Source: Nostoc sp. UHCC 0702 (GTDB taxonomy: Bacteria; Cyanobacteriota; Cyanobacteriia; Cyanobacteriales; Nostocaceae). From it: 64,000 bases of DNA. The stretch lies in assembly GCA_017164015.1 (NCBI GenBank), contig CP071065.1:1367409-1431408 (forward strand), read 5' to 3'. The notes under the pieces were generated by a model. The model saw only the letters and a program-made list of their open reading frames with translations, made no database searches and was not told where the DNA came from. Every line of letters begins with the position of its first letter. The stretch's first letter is position 1. A program made the translations under genes and the position numbers. Below are positions 42,801 to 51,303 of this stretch, one piece after another.

Positions 42801-43664
42801 ATGGCAGATACATACTATCAATTAGGTGAAATAGCACGAGAGCAGCGACGATACAGTGAAGCTATTTTTTATTCTAAAGAAGCCCTAAATATTTACGAAA
42901 ATTCTGGAGATTCACATAAAGCTGCGGACACATACCATCAAATGGGAAGCATCATATATTTACAAGAACAGTTTGTGGAAGCAAACAATTATTACAAGAA
43001 AGCCATGAAGATTTATGAAGATGCACAAGATTGGAACAACGCAGCTGATGAGTATCTCCAACTAGGTCAGGTAGCCGAAATAAGTCAGCACTACGATGAT
43101 GCTTTTGCCTATTATAAAAAAGCATTAATAATTTTTGAAAATGCCAAAAACCCGGATAAAACTGCCACTGTTTACCATCAACTAGCTATAATGGCACAGA
43201 GGCAAAATCTGTTTAATGAAGCAATTGGTTATTGTCAAAAAGCTTTGAAAATTAGAGAAGAGACACAAGACTGGTACAAAGCAGGGGATGACTATTATTT
43301 GTTGGGGATGGTAGCACAACACCAAGAAAAATTTGAGGTTGCATTTGATTATTACAAAAAAGCATTTGAAGTTTTTCAGCAATTTGAAGATTGGTATAAA
43401 ACTCCTTTAGCATTGATGGGCTTGGGTAATATTGTAGAAGCTCAATCAAATTTGACTGAAGCAATAAAAATTTATCTGCAAGCCTTAAGTATAGATTGGC
43501 AGCATTATAAAAAGTGGGTTGACTTGCTTATTAATAACTTAGCCCGTATACTCAAGCACTTAGGAGAAAACCAGTTTCAAGCCATTTGGCGCGAGGCGAC
43601 GGGTGAAGAGTGCGCTGGAGAGGTGCGCGAGGCGATTTGGGCAGCGCGGGATGAACTAGGTTGA
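39831..43664 (+). CDS. CHAT protease - STAND NTPase - TPR protein
   Basis: About 1,277 residues (ATG 39831 preferred; ATG 39819 also in frame). Residue numbers count from 39819. A CHAT (caspase-like) domain is marked by HFDGHG (His231) and VLNACKSAQEGD (Cys287). Next is an NB-ARC/AAA-type NTPase: FIGRDYDILRLERAF, QGMGGVGKTEL (about 441-451), CLLIWDNFEPV (Walker B) and VLITSRRE. A winged-helix-like linker leads to about eight 40-residue tetratricopeptide repeats (residues about 900-1230). The layout resembles apoptosome-type STAND sensors with a protease effector. A function in phage defence or regulated death is inferred. A VapBC pair and a small membrane protein follow. Confidence 0.93.
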   Translation: MVENWLRITHQDDKIQLSWQREQSAPRSAPPITFEHPFDEETLTDLRWYLEQYLPFPYGIYPDKANKIEQKFQEWGQQLFELVFPRTTKAWDFFQEATRQGLDKCEINISSDNPTVLNLPWELLHSPDYQFLAPSLAGMYRSLNGYAVRANIGKLPQDKLNILLVIARPYGEKDVALKTIARPLLEALKPIQKYVNLKVLRPPSFEEFEQELNAHKDFYHIVHFDGHGSFDENSTGFQHSYGSKGQGVLVFENTDGSPQIITAAQIAQSLNDCRVPIFVLNACKSAQEGDGSFSSVATRLVSLGAKSVVAMAYNVQVEAAKHFIGRFYQQLVTGTDVSTAVAAARRQVVNQRLRSSPRGDLPLADWMVPVLYQQETYTPFEQANKNTEDINDIDNLLKESVSNLLGFPEQGRYGFIGRDYDILRLERAFRQNNSVLLQGMGGVGKTELTTGFGRWLEETQGRKQIFFTSFESGASLSRVVNEVGRAVWVDKFSQYDAEQQQRAVLKYLQSQPCLLIWDNFEPVNGFPTGNEPLLTGEERNKLNQFLKELRGGKSWVLITSRREEPWLDCGYSFNLRGLSQADAQELAAKILQTVGVERKNLQAEYLELLKLLGGHPLSLRVVLPHLQTQTPVQLIEALRRGLDTFTGQEEEGREKSLTVSLDYSFAKLSEKARQHLPFLALFSERVYAYWLSIFLANPDSDYGQVYRDVFGENVQASDWQLILDEATEIGILEHLGSTVYTIHPALPWYLRQRLNDQSTQAAILELEKKLLIFYAALAEHYDKQLISNADNISLMLRIEEPNFLQNLRFAEQNKDWRNAQLILTILGEVYKRWGRQQEFNSLRQRAFKQIGLNLKQVKEKGNAAFDLWMYLRNNEANEALAINDLERARTIYQEILDELIALRNPSVNDGIATLNNNLAGVAVGLGDLETATVAYERALNLREESGEFYKAAGIYLNLSKVAQLQRQFQKAIDYSQKALRIYEDAKDLYKMADTYYQLGEIAREQRRYSEAIFYSKEALNIYENSGDSHKAADTYHQMGSIIYLQEQFVEANNYYKKAMKIYEDAQDWNNAADEYLQLGQVAEISQHYDDAFAYYKKALIIFENAKNPDKTATVYHQLAIMAQRQNLFNEAIGYCQKALKIREETQDWYKAGDDYYLLGMVAQHQEKFEVAFDYYKKAFEVFQQFEDWYKTPLALMGLGNIVEAQSNLTEAIKIYLQALSIDWQHYKKWVDLLINNLARILKHLGENQFQAIWREATGEECAGEVREAIWAARDELG

Positions 43665-43667
43665 TTC

Positions 43668-43700
43668 AGATCCCCGACTTCTTGAAGAAGTCGGGGATCT
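43668..43700. terminator. Perfect 15-bp-stem palindrome, copy 2, after the CHAT gene
   Basis: AGATCCCCGACTTCT, loop TGA, exact complement, starting 4 bp after the CHAT gene stop. It differs from the 16088-16120 copy by a compensated A-T to C-G pair and a different loop. It probably acts as terminator or RNA stabiliser here. Confidence 0.85.
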
Positions 43701-43782
43701 CGCAGCTTTTCAACTTGTGCGTGTTATTCATTTATAAGTTTTGTTTAAGTTTTACTAGCGATCGCATAAGCATTTGCCACAA

Positions 43783-43950
43783 ATGTCGTAATGTTGATGA
43801 CCAACGTTGTAATGTTGATGACCAATGTCGTAACGTTAATGACCAACGTTGTAATGTTGATGACCAATGTCGTAACGTTAATGACCAACGTTGTAATGTT
43901 GATGACCAATGTTGTAATGTTGATGACCAACATTGTAATCTTAGTCACGA
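43783..43950. repeat. Seven to eight copies of a 21-bp minisatellite
   Basis: The unit is ATGTCGTAATGTTGATGACC plus A, alternating with a variant starting ACGTTG, so a 42-bp higher-order unit is visible (copies 3-4 and 5-6 are identical). The last copy is degenerate. Because 21 is a multiple of three, both strands stay open over the array, producing spurious heptapeptide frames. Confidence 0.92.
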
Positions 43951-44027
43951 CAAGCTAGTTATTCAGTAGTGCGATCGCAACATTGACAGCAGCGTGTTCT
44001 ATCCTAGAAAGAAAAAGGATCATAAGT

Positions 44028-44312
44028 ATGCAAGCCTACAAGCTCAACGCCACAATTGATGAATCCGGTCATTTAATTATTGACGAACCTCTGAATATTG
44101 CTCCTGGTAAAGTGGAAGTCATTATTTTGCAGCCAGTTCCATCCTTGGAAAGTTCTACAGAAACTTCTGCTGAGTCACAGCCAGAGAAGCCTAAGAGACA
44201 AACAAAAATCAAAGCTTTGCAAGGCTGGTTTGAAAAAACACAACCTGCTCCTCCTGATTTTGACCCAGACCAAGCCAGATGGGAAGCTTTAAAGGAGAAA
44301 CATAATCTGTGA
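44028..44312 (+). CDS. Antitoxin-like protein preceding a PIN toxin
   Basis: 94 residues from ATG 44028, with AAAAGGAT upstream. The N-terminal MQAYKLNATIDESGHLIIDE followed by PLNIAPGKVEVIIL looks like an AbrB/VapB-type swapped-hairpin strand set. A Pro/Glu/Ser-rich middle and an acidic helix at the end could wrap the toxin. Its stop overlaps the GTG start of the PIN gene by 4 nt. Confidence 0.8.
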   Translation: MQAYKLNATIDESGHLIIDEPLNIAPGKVEVIILQPVPSLESSTETSAESQPEKPKRQTKIKALQGWFEKTQPAPPDFDPDQARWEALKEKHNL

Positions 44313-44728
44313 AAGTCCTGTTAGACAGCAATGTTATTCTAGATGTTGCTCTTGAACGACAACCTTTTTTTAGCAATAGCGAGACAGTTGTATCATTTGT
44401 TGAAAATGGGCAAATAGAAGGCTACATCTGTGCAGCTTCTTTTGGTGACATTTACTACATAATCCGTAAAGAAAAAGGTCGAAATCTAGCCCTTGAATTT
44501 TTGAGGGAAATAGTTACTTTCTGTCGTATCGCTACCGTAGACAGTACCGCAATCAATGTGGCACTAACGACTAATTTTAGAGATTTTGAAGACGCTATTC
44601 AATATAGCACTGCGGTACTCAATCACTTAGATGCTATTATTACTCGCAATCCTGGAGATTTTCCAGTTACTACTCCCCGAATTCTCACACCTGAACAGTT
44701 GATTCAAGAATTAACAAATACTCAATAA
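44309..44728 (+). CDS. PIN-domain ribonuclease toxin (VapC-like)
   Basis: 139 residues, GTG start at 44309 coupled to the antitoxin stop. PIN active-site acids: VLLDSNVILDVALE (first Asp), CAASFGDIYYII, and FRDFEDAIQYSTAV with the acidic pair, then DAIITRNPGDF. VapC-type PIN proteins cleave tRNA or rRNA. The toxin follows its antitoxin, as in standard vapBC operons. Confidence 0.9.
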   Translation: MKVLLDSNVILDVALERQPFFSNSETVVSFVENGQIEGYICAASFGDIYYIIRKEKGRNLALEFLREIVTFCRIATVDSTAINVALTTNFRDFEDAIQYSTAVLNHLDAIITRNPGDFPVTTPRILTPEQLIQELTNTQ

Positions 44729-44747
44729 ATAATTAAGTTAAAAATAC

Positions 44748-45185
44748 ATGACTATCCAATTAACCCCTGTCGAAATAGAAGAAATTCAACAACTTCTCTC
44801 AAACGACACCCAAGCGCAACAAGCATTAGCTACTCTGCAACAAAACAACGGCTATCTCGAAGCTAGTTTTGATGCACTTTGGCAGGAGAAATTTGGTAAA
44901 ACAGATTTTGGCAAAGGCAAATCTCTCTTGCAACTCACCCTCGATGAAATTCGCGCTGAAATCTGCGGTGATGATGGTTTACGAGGCAAAGTAAAAGAAT
45001 ATACAAGTAATCCCAGTAGTGCTTCTTTATTCAACAGTATTATCGGCTCCCTAGTCGCCGTTGCAGCAGTACATGGAATACCCATTGATGGTGCGATCGC
45101 CACAATTGTAGTATTGTATATTTTAAAGATTGGGATAAACGTTTTTTGTAAATATACTGAGAATGGCCAGGGTAAGAACAACTGA
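44748..45185 (+). CDS. Small hypothetical protein with hydrophobic C-terminus
   Basis: 145 residues, starting 19 bp after the PIN toxin. The N-terminal half is helical and polar (TPVEIEEIQQLLSNDTQAQQ). The C-terminal half has two likely membrane segments (SLFNSIIGSLVAVAAVHGIP and GAIATIVVLYILKIGINVF). I do not recognise the family. Its position after the CHAT protein and VapBC pair makes a membrane-acting role conceivable, but this is speculation. Confidence 0.65.
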   Translation: MTIQLTPVEIEEIQQLLSNDTQAQQALATLQQNNGYLEASFDALWQEKFGKTDFGKGKSLLQLTLDEIRAEICGDDGLRGKVKEYTSNPSSASLFNSIIGSLVAVAAVHGIPIDGAIATIVVLYILKIGINVFCKYTENGQGKNN

Positions 45186-45222
45186 CAACTGACAACTGAC
45201 AACTAACCACTGACAACTGACA
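45181..45222. repeat. CAACTGA heptanucleotide repeats
   Basis: Five to six tandem copies of ACAACTG, one with the variant ACCACTG, another cyanobacterial short tandem repeat class. It overlaps the stop codon of the preceding small gene. Similar tracts lie at 23960-23998 and 31612-31650. Confidence 0.9.
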
Positions 45223-45361
45223 AAGCTTTAGTAAGCGATCGCCCCCTATCAAGATATCAAGTTCATCAAAATACTAACGAAATTTTCGTAATTATGGAAA
45301 ATAATATAGTAAGGCGAGTATCACAATACTCTATTGATTTACTCATTTTCTCTAGGACAAT

Positions 45362-48300
45362 ATGACTCATCCTTTCCTTGAACGGCTGCGTAGTCCAGAA
45401 CTTCCGGTTATCGTCTTTGACGGTGCGATGGGAACTAATTTACAAACGCAAAACCTCACGGCTGAGGATTTTGGCGGCCCGCAGTATGAAGGTTGTAATG
45501 AATACTTAGTCCACACAAAACCGGAAGCTGTGGCTAAGGTTCACCGTGACTTTCTCGCCGCTGGTGCAGATGTCATTGAAACGGATACTTTCGGCAGTAC
45601 ATCCATTGTACTGGCAGAATATGACTTGGCAGATCAAGCATATTATCTCAGCAAGACAGCGGCGGAATTAGCAAAGCGTGTGGCTGTGGAATTTTCCACG
45701 CCAGAAAAACCCAGGTTTGTGGCGGGTTCCATCGGCCCCACAACTAAATTACCTACCTTGGGACATATTGACTTTGACACCATGAAAGCTTCTTTTGCCG
45801 AACAAGCAGAGGCGTTGTGGGATGGTGGGGTGGATTTATTTCTGGTGGAGACTTGCCAAGATGTGCTGCAAATTAAAGCGGCGCTGAATGGCATCGAAGA
45901 AGTCTTTGCCAAGAAGGGCGATCGCCGTCCGCTGATGGTGTCTGTGACAATGGAAAGCATGGGTACAATGTTGGTGGGGACGGAAATCAGCGCTGTGTTG
46001 ACGATTCTGGAACCTTACCCAATTGATATTCTTGGCTTGAACTGTGCCACAGGCCCAGACTTGATGAAACCGCACATCAAGTATTTGGCAGAACATTCAC
46101 CTTTCATCGTTTCTTGTATTCCCAACGCCGGGTTGCCTGAGAATGTCGGTGGTCAAGCACACTACCGCCTGACACCGTTAGAATTACGGATGGCGTTGAT
46201 GCACTTTGTTGAAGATTTGGGTGTCCAAGTGATTGGGGGTTGCTGTGGGACGCGTCCAGAACACATTCAACAATTGGCAGAAATAGCTCAAGATTTAAAG
46301 CCCAAGGTGAGACAGCCGAGTTTAGAACCTGCGGCAGCATCAATTTACACCACGCAACCATACGATCAAGATAATTCTTTCTTAATTGTGGGTGAACGTC
46401 TCAACGCCAGCGGTTCTAAAAAGTGCCGCGATTTGCTAAATGCGGAAGATTGGGATGGACTAGTATCGATGGCGAGGGCGCAAGTCAAAGAAGGCGCACA
46501 TGTCCTCGATGTTAACGTCGATTATGTGGGGCGCGATGGTGTGCGGGATATGCACGAATTAGTCTCCCGCATTGTGAATAATATTACACTGCCGTTGATG
46601 CTCGACTCCACGGAATGGGAAAAGATGGAGGCGGGTTTAAAAGTTGCTGGTGGTAAGTGTTTGCTCAACTCCACCAACTACGAAGATGGGGAACCCCGGT
46701 TTTTGAAAGTGTTAGAGTTGGCGAAAAAGTACGGGGCTGGTGTAGTCATTGGTACTATCGATGAAGAAGGCATGGCGCGGACAGCAGAAAGAAAGTTTGC
46801 GATCGCCCAACGCGCTTACCGCCAAGCTGTAGAATACGGCATAGCTCCCACGGAAATATTCTTTGATACTTTGGCGTTACCTATTTCTACGGGGATTGAA
46901 GAAGACCGAGAAAACGCTAAAGCCACCATTGAAGCCATTCGGCGGATTCGTCAAGAATTGCCAGGTTCTCATGTAATGTTAGGTGTATCCAATATTTCCT
47001 TCGGCTTGAACCCAGCAGCCCGAATCGTGTTGAACTCGGTGTTTTTGCACGAAGCGATGGCAGTGGGAATGGATGCAGCTATAGTCAGCGCTAGCAAGAT
47101 TTTACCACTTTCTAAGATTGAAGAACGCCATCAAGAAGTTTGTCGGCACTTGATTTACGACGAGCGGAAATTTGAGGGTGATGTCTGCGTTTATGACCCA
47201 TTGGGAGAACTGACTACATTATTCCAAGGAGTGACGGCAAAACGCGATCGCGGTGTTGATCAAAGTCTACCCATCGAGGAACGTCTCAAGCGTCATATCA
47301 TCGACGGCGAACGCATTGGTTTAGAAGAACAGCTGAAAAAAGCTTTAGAACAATATCCCCCCTTGGAAATTATTAACACTTTCCTGCTGGATGGCATGAA
47401 AGTTGTCGGGGAGTTATTTGGTTCTGGACAAATGCAACTACCTTTCGTCTTGCAGTCTGCGGAAACCATGAAAACGGCGGTGGCATTTTTAGAACCGTTC
47501 ATGGAAAAGTCGGAGAGTGGTAACAATGCCAAGGGTACGTTTATCATTGCCACAGTTAAAGGTGATGTCCACGACATTGGCAAGAACTTGGTGGATATTA
47601 TCTTGTCAAACAACGGCTACAAGGTGATTAACCTGGGAATTAAGCAGCCGGTGGAAAACATCATCCAAGCTTACGAACAGCACAAAGCTGATTGTATTGC
47701 CATGAGTGGTTTGCTGGTGAAATCCACTGCTTTCATGAAAGAGAATTTGGAGGTGTTTAACGAAAAGGGAATTTCCGTTCCTGTGATTTTAGGTGGTGCG
47801 GCGCTAACTCCCAAATTTGTCAATCAAGATTGCCAAAACACTTACAAAGGTAAAGTTGTTTATGGTAAAGATGCCTTTTCTGACTTGCATTTCATGGATA
47901 AATTAATGCCAGCCAAAGCTGCTGGTAATTGGGATGATTTGCAAGGATTTTTGAATGAAGTAGAAACTGAAAAACCAGAAACTAATAACCATAAATCCTC
48001 AGTACCCAGCCCCCAGTCCCCAATACCCAGTCCCCAGTCCCCAGTCCCCATCGATACTCGGCGTTCCGAAGCTGTAACTTTAGACATTCAACGTCCGACG
48101 CCGCCTTTCTGGGGAACGAAGTTGTTACAGCCTAGTGATATTCCTTTTGAGGAAATATTCTGGTACTTGGATTTGCAAGCTTTGATTGCGGGACAATGGC
48201 AATTCCGCAAACCAAAGGAACAATCTAAGGAAGAATATCAAGCTTTCTTGGATGAGAAGGTGTATCCGATTTTGGCAAGCTGGAAGCAGCGAATTATTGA

Positions 48301-48898
48301 GGAGAATTTGTTGCAGCCCCAGGTGATTTATGGATATTTTCCTTGTCAGGCTGAGGGGAATACTTTGTATGTTTATGATCACAACCGCCAAGACGCAGAG
48401 GTAAAGGCAAGTTTTGAGTTTCCTCGGCAGAAATCGACGAAAAGGCTGTGTATTGCAGATTTCTTTGCACCGAAGGAGTCGGGAATAATTGATGTGTTTC
48501 CCATGCAGGCGGTGACTGTGAGTGATATCGCCACAGAGTTTGCCCAAAAGCTGTTTGCAGCAAATCAGTACACTGATTATCTGTATTTTCACGGTTTGGC
48601 GGTGCAAGTTGCAGAAGCCCTGGCGGAGTGGACACACGCCAGAATTCGCCGAGAGTTGGGTTTTGATGCCCAGGAACCGGATAACATTCGGGATGTATTG
48701 GCACAGCGATATTCTGGTTCGCGGTATAGTTTTGGCTATCCGGCTTGTCCGAATATTCAAGATCAGTTTAAGCAACTGGAGTTATTGGAGAGCGATCGCA
48801 TTAACTTATATATGGATGAAAGTGAACAACTTTATCCAGAACAGTCAACAACAGCGATTATTGCCTATCACCCAGTAGCGAAATACTTCAGCGCTTAG
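45362..48898 (+). CDS. metH: Cobalamin-dependent methionine synthase
   Basis: 1,178 residues with the full MetH order: homocysteine domain ([12 protein letters not shown]; zinc Cys in LNCATGP and [11 protein letters not shown]), pterin domain ([18 protein letters not shown]), cap, cobalamin domain ([13 protein letters not shown], about residues 734-746) and the AdoMet reactivation domain ([14 protein letters not shown]). It makes methionine from homocysteine and methyl-tetrahydrofolate. Residues about 880-897 ([17 protein letters not shown]) are encoded by a CCCCAGT-type repeat placed between the cobalamin and reactivation domains, an unusual in-frame insertion. No cobalamin riboswitch was recognised upstream. 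Confidence 0.97.
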   Translation: MTHPFLERLRSPELPVIVFDGAMGTNLQTQNLTAEDFGGPQYEGCNEYLVHTKPEAVAKVHRDFLAAGADVIETDTFGSTSIVLAEYDLADQAYYLSKTAAELAKRVAVEFSTPEKPRFVAGSIGPTTKLPTLGHIDFDTMKASFAEQAEALWDGGVDLFLVETCQDVLQIKAALNGIEEVFAKKGDRRPLMVSVTMESMGTMLVGTEISAVLTILEPYPIDILGLNCATGPDLMKPHIKYLAEHSPFIVSCIPNAGLPENVGGQAHYRLTPLELRMALMHFVEDLGVQVIGGCCGTRPEHIQQLAEIAQDLKPKVRQPSLEPAAASIYTTQPYDQDNSFLIVGERLNASGSKKCRDLLNAEDWDGLVSMARAQVKEGAHVLDVNVDYVGRDGVRDMHELVSRIVNNITLPLMLDSTEWEKMEAGLKVAGGKCLLNSTNYEDGEPRFLKVLELAKKYGAGVVIGTIDEEGMARTAERKFAIAQRAYRQAVEYGIAPTEIFFDTLALPISTGIEEDRENAKATIEAIRRIRQELPGSHVMLGVSNISFGLNPAARIVLNSVFLHEAMAVGMDAAIVSASKILPLSKIEERHQEVCRHLIYDERKFEGDVCVYDPLGELTTLFQGVTAKRDRGVDQSLPIEERLKRHIIDGERIGLEEQLKKALEQYPPLEIINTFLLDGMKVVGELFGSGQMQLPFVLQSAETMKTAVAFLEPFMEKSESGNNAKGTFIIATVKGDVHDIGKNLVDIILSNNGYKVINLGIKQPVENIIQAYEQHKADCIAMSGLLVKSTAFMKENLEVFNEKGISVPVILGGAALTPKFVNQDCQNTYKGKVVYGKDAFSDLHFMDKLMPAKAAGNWDDLQGFLNEVETEKPETNNHKSSVPSPQSPIPSPQSPVPIDTRRSEAVTLDIQRPTPPFWGTKLLQPSDIPFEEIFWYLDLQALIAGQWQFRKPKEQSKEEYQAFLDEKVYPILASWKQRIIEENLLQPQVIYGYFPCQAEGNTLYVYDHNRQDAEVKASFEFPRQKSTKRLCIADFFAPKESGIIDVFPMQAVTVSDIATEFAQKLFAANQYTDYLYFHGLAVQVAEALAEWTHARIRRELGFDAQEPDNIRDVLAQRYSGSRYSFGYPACPNIQDQFKQLELLESDRINLYMDESEQLYPEQSTTAIIAYHPVAKYFSA
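48001..48051 (+). repeat. CCCCAGT/CCCCAAT repeat inside metH
   Basis: About seven heptamers (TCCCCAG, ACCCAGC, TCCCCAA variants) translate in frame to Ser-Pro-Gln-Ser-Pro-Val-Pro. Same repeat class as the intergenic array at 15798-15933. Confidence 0.92.
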
Positions 48899-48909
48899 AA
48901 TTATTTGTG

Positions 48910-48931
48910 GAGGCGTATGGTAATACGCCTC
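48910..48931 (+). terminator. Hairpin after metH
   Basis: GAGGCGTA, loop TGGTAA, TACGCCTC: a perfect 8-bp stem 12 bp after the metH stop. It lacks a T-run, so termination is tentative. Confidence 0.55.
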
Positions 48932-49146
48932 TATGATTTAATTACTAAAGTTGCGGTTTTCAAACAAACTTGTCAAATTTTCCCTGATTGTGATCTTCTA
49001 AATTAGTGGTTTCTGGAACTATAGTTGGCATTTGCGTCAACAATTTGTTATTTACTTATATCTCCTGAGTATGACAGACACATCAAGCTATATTCAATTT
49101 TATCATTAATAGGATTTCAAAAAGACTAACACTGTCAAAAAATAAA

Positions 49147-49794
49147 TTATTGCTGCTGTATCTGCTGTCGCACCCAAAGCCGAAAAGCTTCAATTGTCGT
49201 ATTTCTGCCTGCTGTGAAACTTTGCCTGAGATACTCAGGTATCGCCTCAATTAATGGTAAATTAGGAAAATTTAAGCTTTCTTGAGACTCTACATAAACA
49301 CCATCTTGTAAAATATTAATCTGTAATTTACCCTGATAAAAACGCCAAAGCTCAGGCACTTTTAACGCTTCGTAAATATGAATATGACTCCGAGAACTGA
49401 TATCAACTTCTAAGGCTAAATCTGGAGGCATATCTCCTGTTAAATCTAATTGCGTATTTGCTGCAAATTTTAATTCAGTTTTTATAGAAAAACATTGATC
49501 AGGTTCTATATATTGACCCATTAGTTCGTTTTTAAAAGTAGTAGAACCCAAAGTAATAAACTCAATATCTACTTCTTCTAATAGCGCCTTTATTAAATCC
49601 CCAATAATTTCTTGATCATATTCATGTTCTGGCAGCGGTACCATAATTTCTAATGTTCCCTTGTCATAAGCAATTCGTGCTGCACGTTGTTCTCCCAATT
49701 CTTCGAGAAGAATTTCCAATTCTTCCCATGTGACATCCCGCAGCAGCACTCTTTGTCCCGGTGGAACATGAATGCGCTTTAATTCCAATAACAT
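49147..49794 (-). CDS. Uma2 family protein (DUF820)
   Basis: 215 residues. After an N-terminal HVPPGQRVLLRDVTWEELEI helix region come the Uma2 core DQCFSIKTELKFAAN, PPDLALEVDISSRSH, and VPELWRFYQGKLQINIL. The Glu in LALEVD is the nuclease-like acidic residue. It is the fourth member of this family in the window. Function unknown. Confidence 0.85.
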   Translation of the reverse strand: MLLELKRIHVPPGQRVLLRDVTWEELEILLEELGEQRAARIAYDKGTLEIMVPLPEHEYDQEIIGDLIKALLEEVDIEFITLGSTTFKNELMGQYIEPDQCFSIKTELKFAANTQLDLTGDMPPDLALEVDISSRSHIHIYEALKVPELWRFYQGKLQINILQDGVYVESQESLNFPNLPLIEAIPEYLRQSFTAGRNTTIEAFRLWVRQQIQQQ

Positions 49795-49889
49795 TATTTC
49801 TACTCCCAGTAACTCACTAAATTTAGGTTACTCTAGTTGGGTGATATCCTGCTGTTAACTCTCAAATTCAAAATTGGAGAGAAAAAACC

Positions 49890-50528
49890 TTGAGCCTACA
49901 TCTTTATTTACTCCGTCATGGACAAACAGAATGCAGCCGTACTAATGCTTTTTGCGGTTCCATAGACTCAGAACTTACCCCAGAAGGCTTAGAAATGGCA
50001 AAAGCTTTTGCCTCTGCATACAAATCTCTTCCTTGGACTGATATTTTTTGCAGTCCTATGCGGCGAACTGTCGAGACAGCAAAACCTCTGTATACAGCAA
50101 TAGGGATGGAACCACAACTGCGGGATGGTTTGAAGGAAATTAATTATGGCAAGTGGGAAGGAAAAACACCACAAGTAATCAGTCAAGAATATCACGATGA
50201 TTATATTCGCTGGTCAGCCGATCCCGCTTGGTATGCACCAACTGGTGGAGAAATAGCAGTGACAATTGCTTATCGCGCCATGCAAATAATTGAAGAAATC
50301 AAGCATCTCTACAGCAGTGGCAATGTTTTAGTAGTTTCTCACAAGGCAACTATCAGAATTATTCTGTGTAGTTTGTTGGGAATTGATGTAGGACGTTTTC
50401 GTTTTCGTTTAGGATGCCCTGTGGGGTCGGTCAGTGTTGTAGAATTTACTTCACATGGGCCACTGTTACATGCTTTGGCAGACCGCACTCATTTAGATGA
50501 GCAGTTACGAAATTTACCTGGGACATGA
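49890..50528 (+). CDS. Histidine phosphatase family protein (phosphoglycerate mutase-like)
   Basis: 212 residues. The catalytic LYLLRHGQTE (His10) lies at the very N-terminus. The family also needs FCSPMRRTVETAKPL, ELKE-like LKEINYGKWEG and VVSHKATIRIILC (second His), all present. The start is TTG 49890: GGAGAG lies eight bases upstream and no ATG precedes the RHG motif. The substrate is unknown; relatives include GpmB, CobC and sugar-phosphate phosphatases. Confidence 0.9.
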   Translation: MSLHLYLLRHGQTECSRTNAFCGSIDSELTPEGLEMAKAFASAYKSLPWTDIFCSPMRRTVETAKPLYTAIGMEPQLRDGLKEINYGKWEGKTPQVISQEYHDDYIRWSADPAWYAPTGGEIAVTIAYRAMQIIEEIKHLYSSGNVLVVSHKATIRIILCSLLGIDVGRFRFRLGCPVGSVSVVEFTSHGPLLHALADRTHLDEQLRNLPGT

Positions 50529-50633
50529 GTTTTTGGGATACTCCAAGAAAAAAATTATTCTGGTTGATGGCTGATGACTGATGGCTGTGAACAGTAGGAT
50601 ATTTTTTACTTGGAAGTTCCTTAATACTCGTGA

Positions 50634-50774
50634 ATGAAGCTTCTCCCCATAACAGGCTTACTGTTAGAAGAAAAAGATCCACAACAACACTGGGGTGGAC
50701 TCAAGAAAATCTTGACACCAGAGGGACATTATCTGTGGCTGTGCGAACACCACGCAGCAGAATATAAGCGCTAA
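50634..50774 (+). pseudogene. Short ORF resembling the C-terminal tail of a larger protein
   Basis: 46 codons from ATG 50634: LLPITGLLLEEKDPQQHWGG then LKKILTPEGHYLWLCEHHAA and a short end. The dense Trp/Cys/His signature (TPEGHYLWLCEHH) looks like a conserved C-terminal module rather than random sequence. I suspect a remnant of a larger cyanobacterial protein but cannot name it. Confidence 0.4.
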
Positions 50775-51303
50775 CGACCTCACCCCCAACCCCTCACGCC
50801 ACTTGCTTCAAGTCGGCGAAGCCGCCCAACGCAGTGGCTCTCCTTACCAAGGAGAGGGGAGTGTTTGCGACTGTATTGCAACGAAGTGAGAACCGCTATA
50901 TTTCTTTCTCTGCGTTCTCTGCATTATTGGCAGTTAGTTTAATACAATAAAGTGCATTTGCATAGATTATTGGTATAATAAATTATCTATAATTATGACT
51001 TACGCCAAAATCCCTCAAATAATAATTTATCAAACCACCAAGATACAGAGAACGCCAAGAATTTGGAGAGTGAACGTAAATGTTAATACAAATTCATTAT
51101 CTAACAGTTTAACTGTGATATTAACTCTATCGGAGGCAACAATATAGAGACATAAATATATAATTGAAATAGCCCACAAGAAAGAGGTAACATCTTCAAT
51201 TAATATCTAATATATTAGCATTTTCAACTACTATTAACACTCCTTATTTTTTGAGCAAAATTAATAAAAATTATTTTTAACAATTTTACAATTAGCAACA
51301 AAA
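50775..51303. other. Intergenic region with dispersed repeats
   Basis: 50780-50900 is a repeat with the hairpin CTCTCCTT-acc-AAGGAGAG (50838-50856) ending in GAGAACCGCTATA, the inverse of the word at 358-370. Words such as TCTGCGTTCTCTGC (50908) follow. 50940-51300 is very AT-rich and probably holds the amidase promoter. No gene seen. Confidence 0.6.

Noticed and set aside
43783-43950. Possible CRISPR array
   Set aside because: The 21-bp units are directly adjacent with no unique spacers, so this is a plain tandem repeat.
43661-43969. 102-codon frame with heptapeptide repeats (and its antisense)
   Set aside because: Produced by the 21-bp minisatellite, which is open on both strands; no start context and it begins inside the CHAT gene end.
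45223-45361. Cobalamin riboswitch upstream of metH
   Set aside because: The 139-bp gap lacks a recognisable B12-box and is partly repeat sequence.
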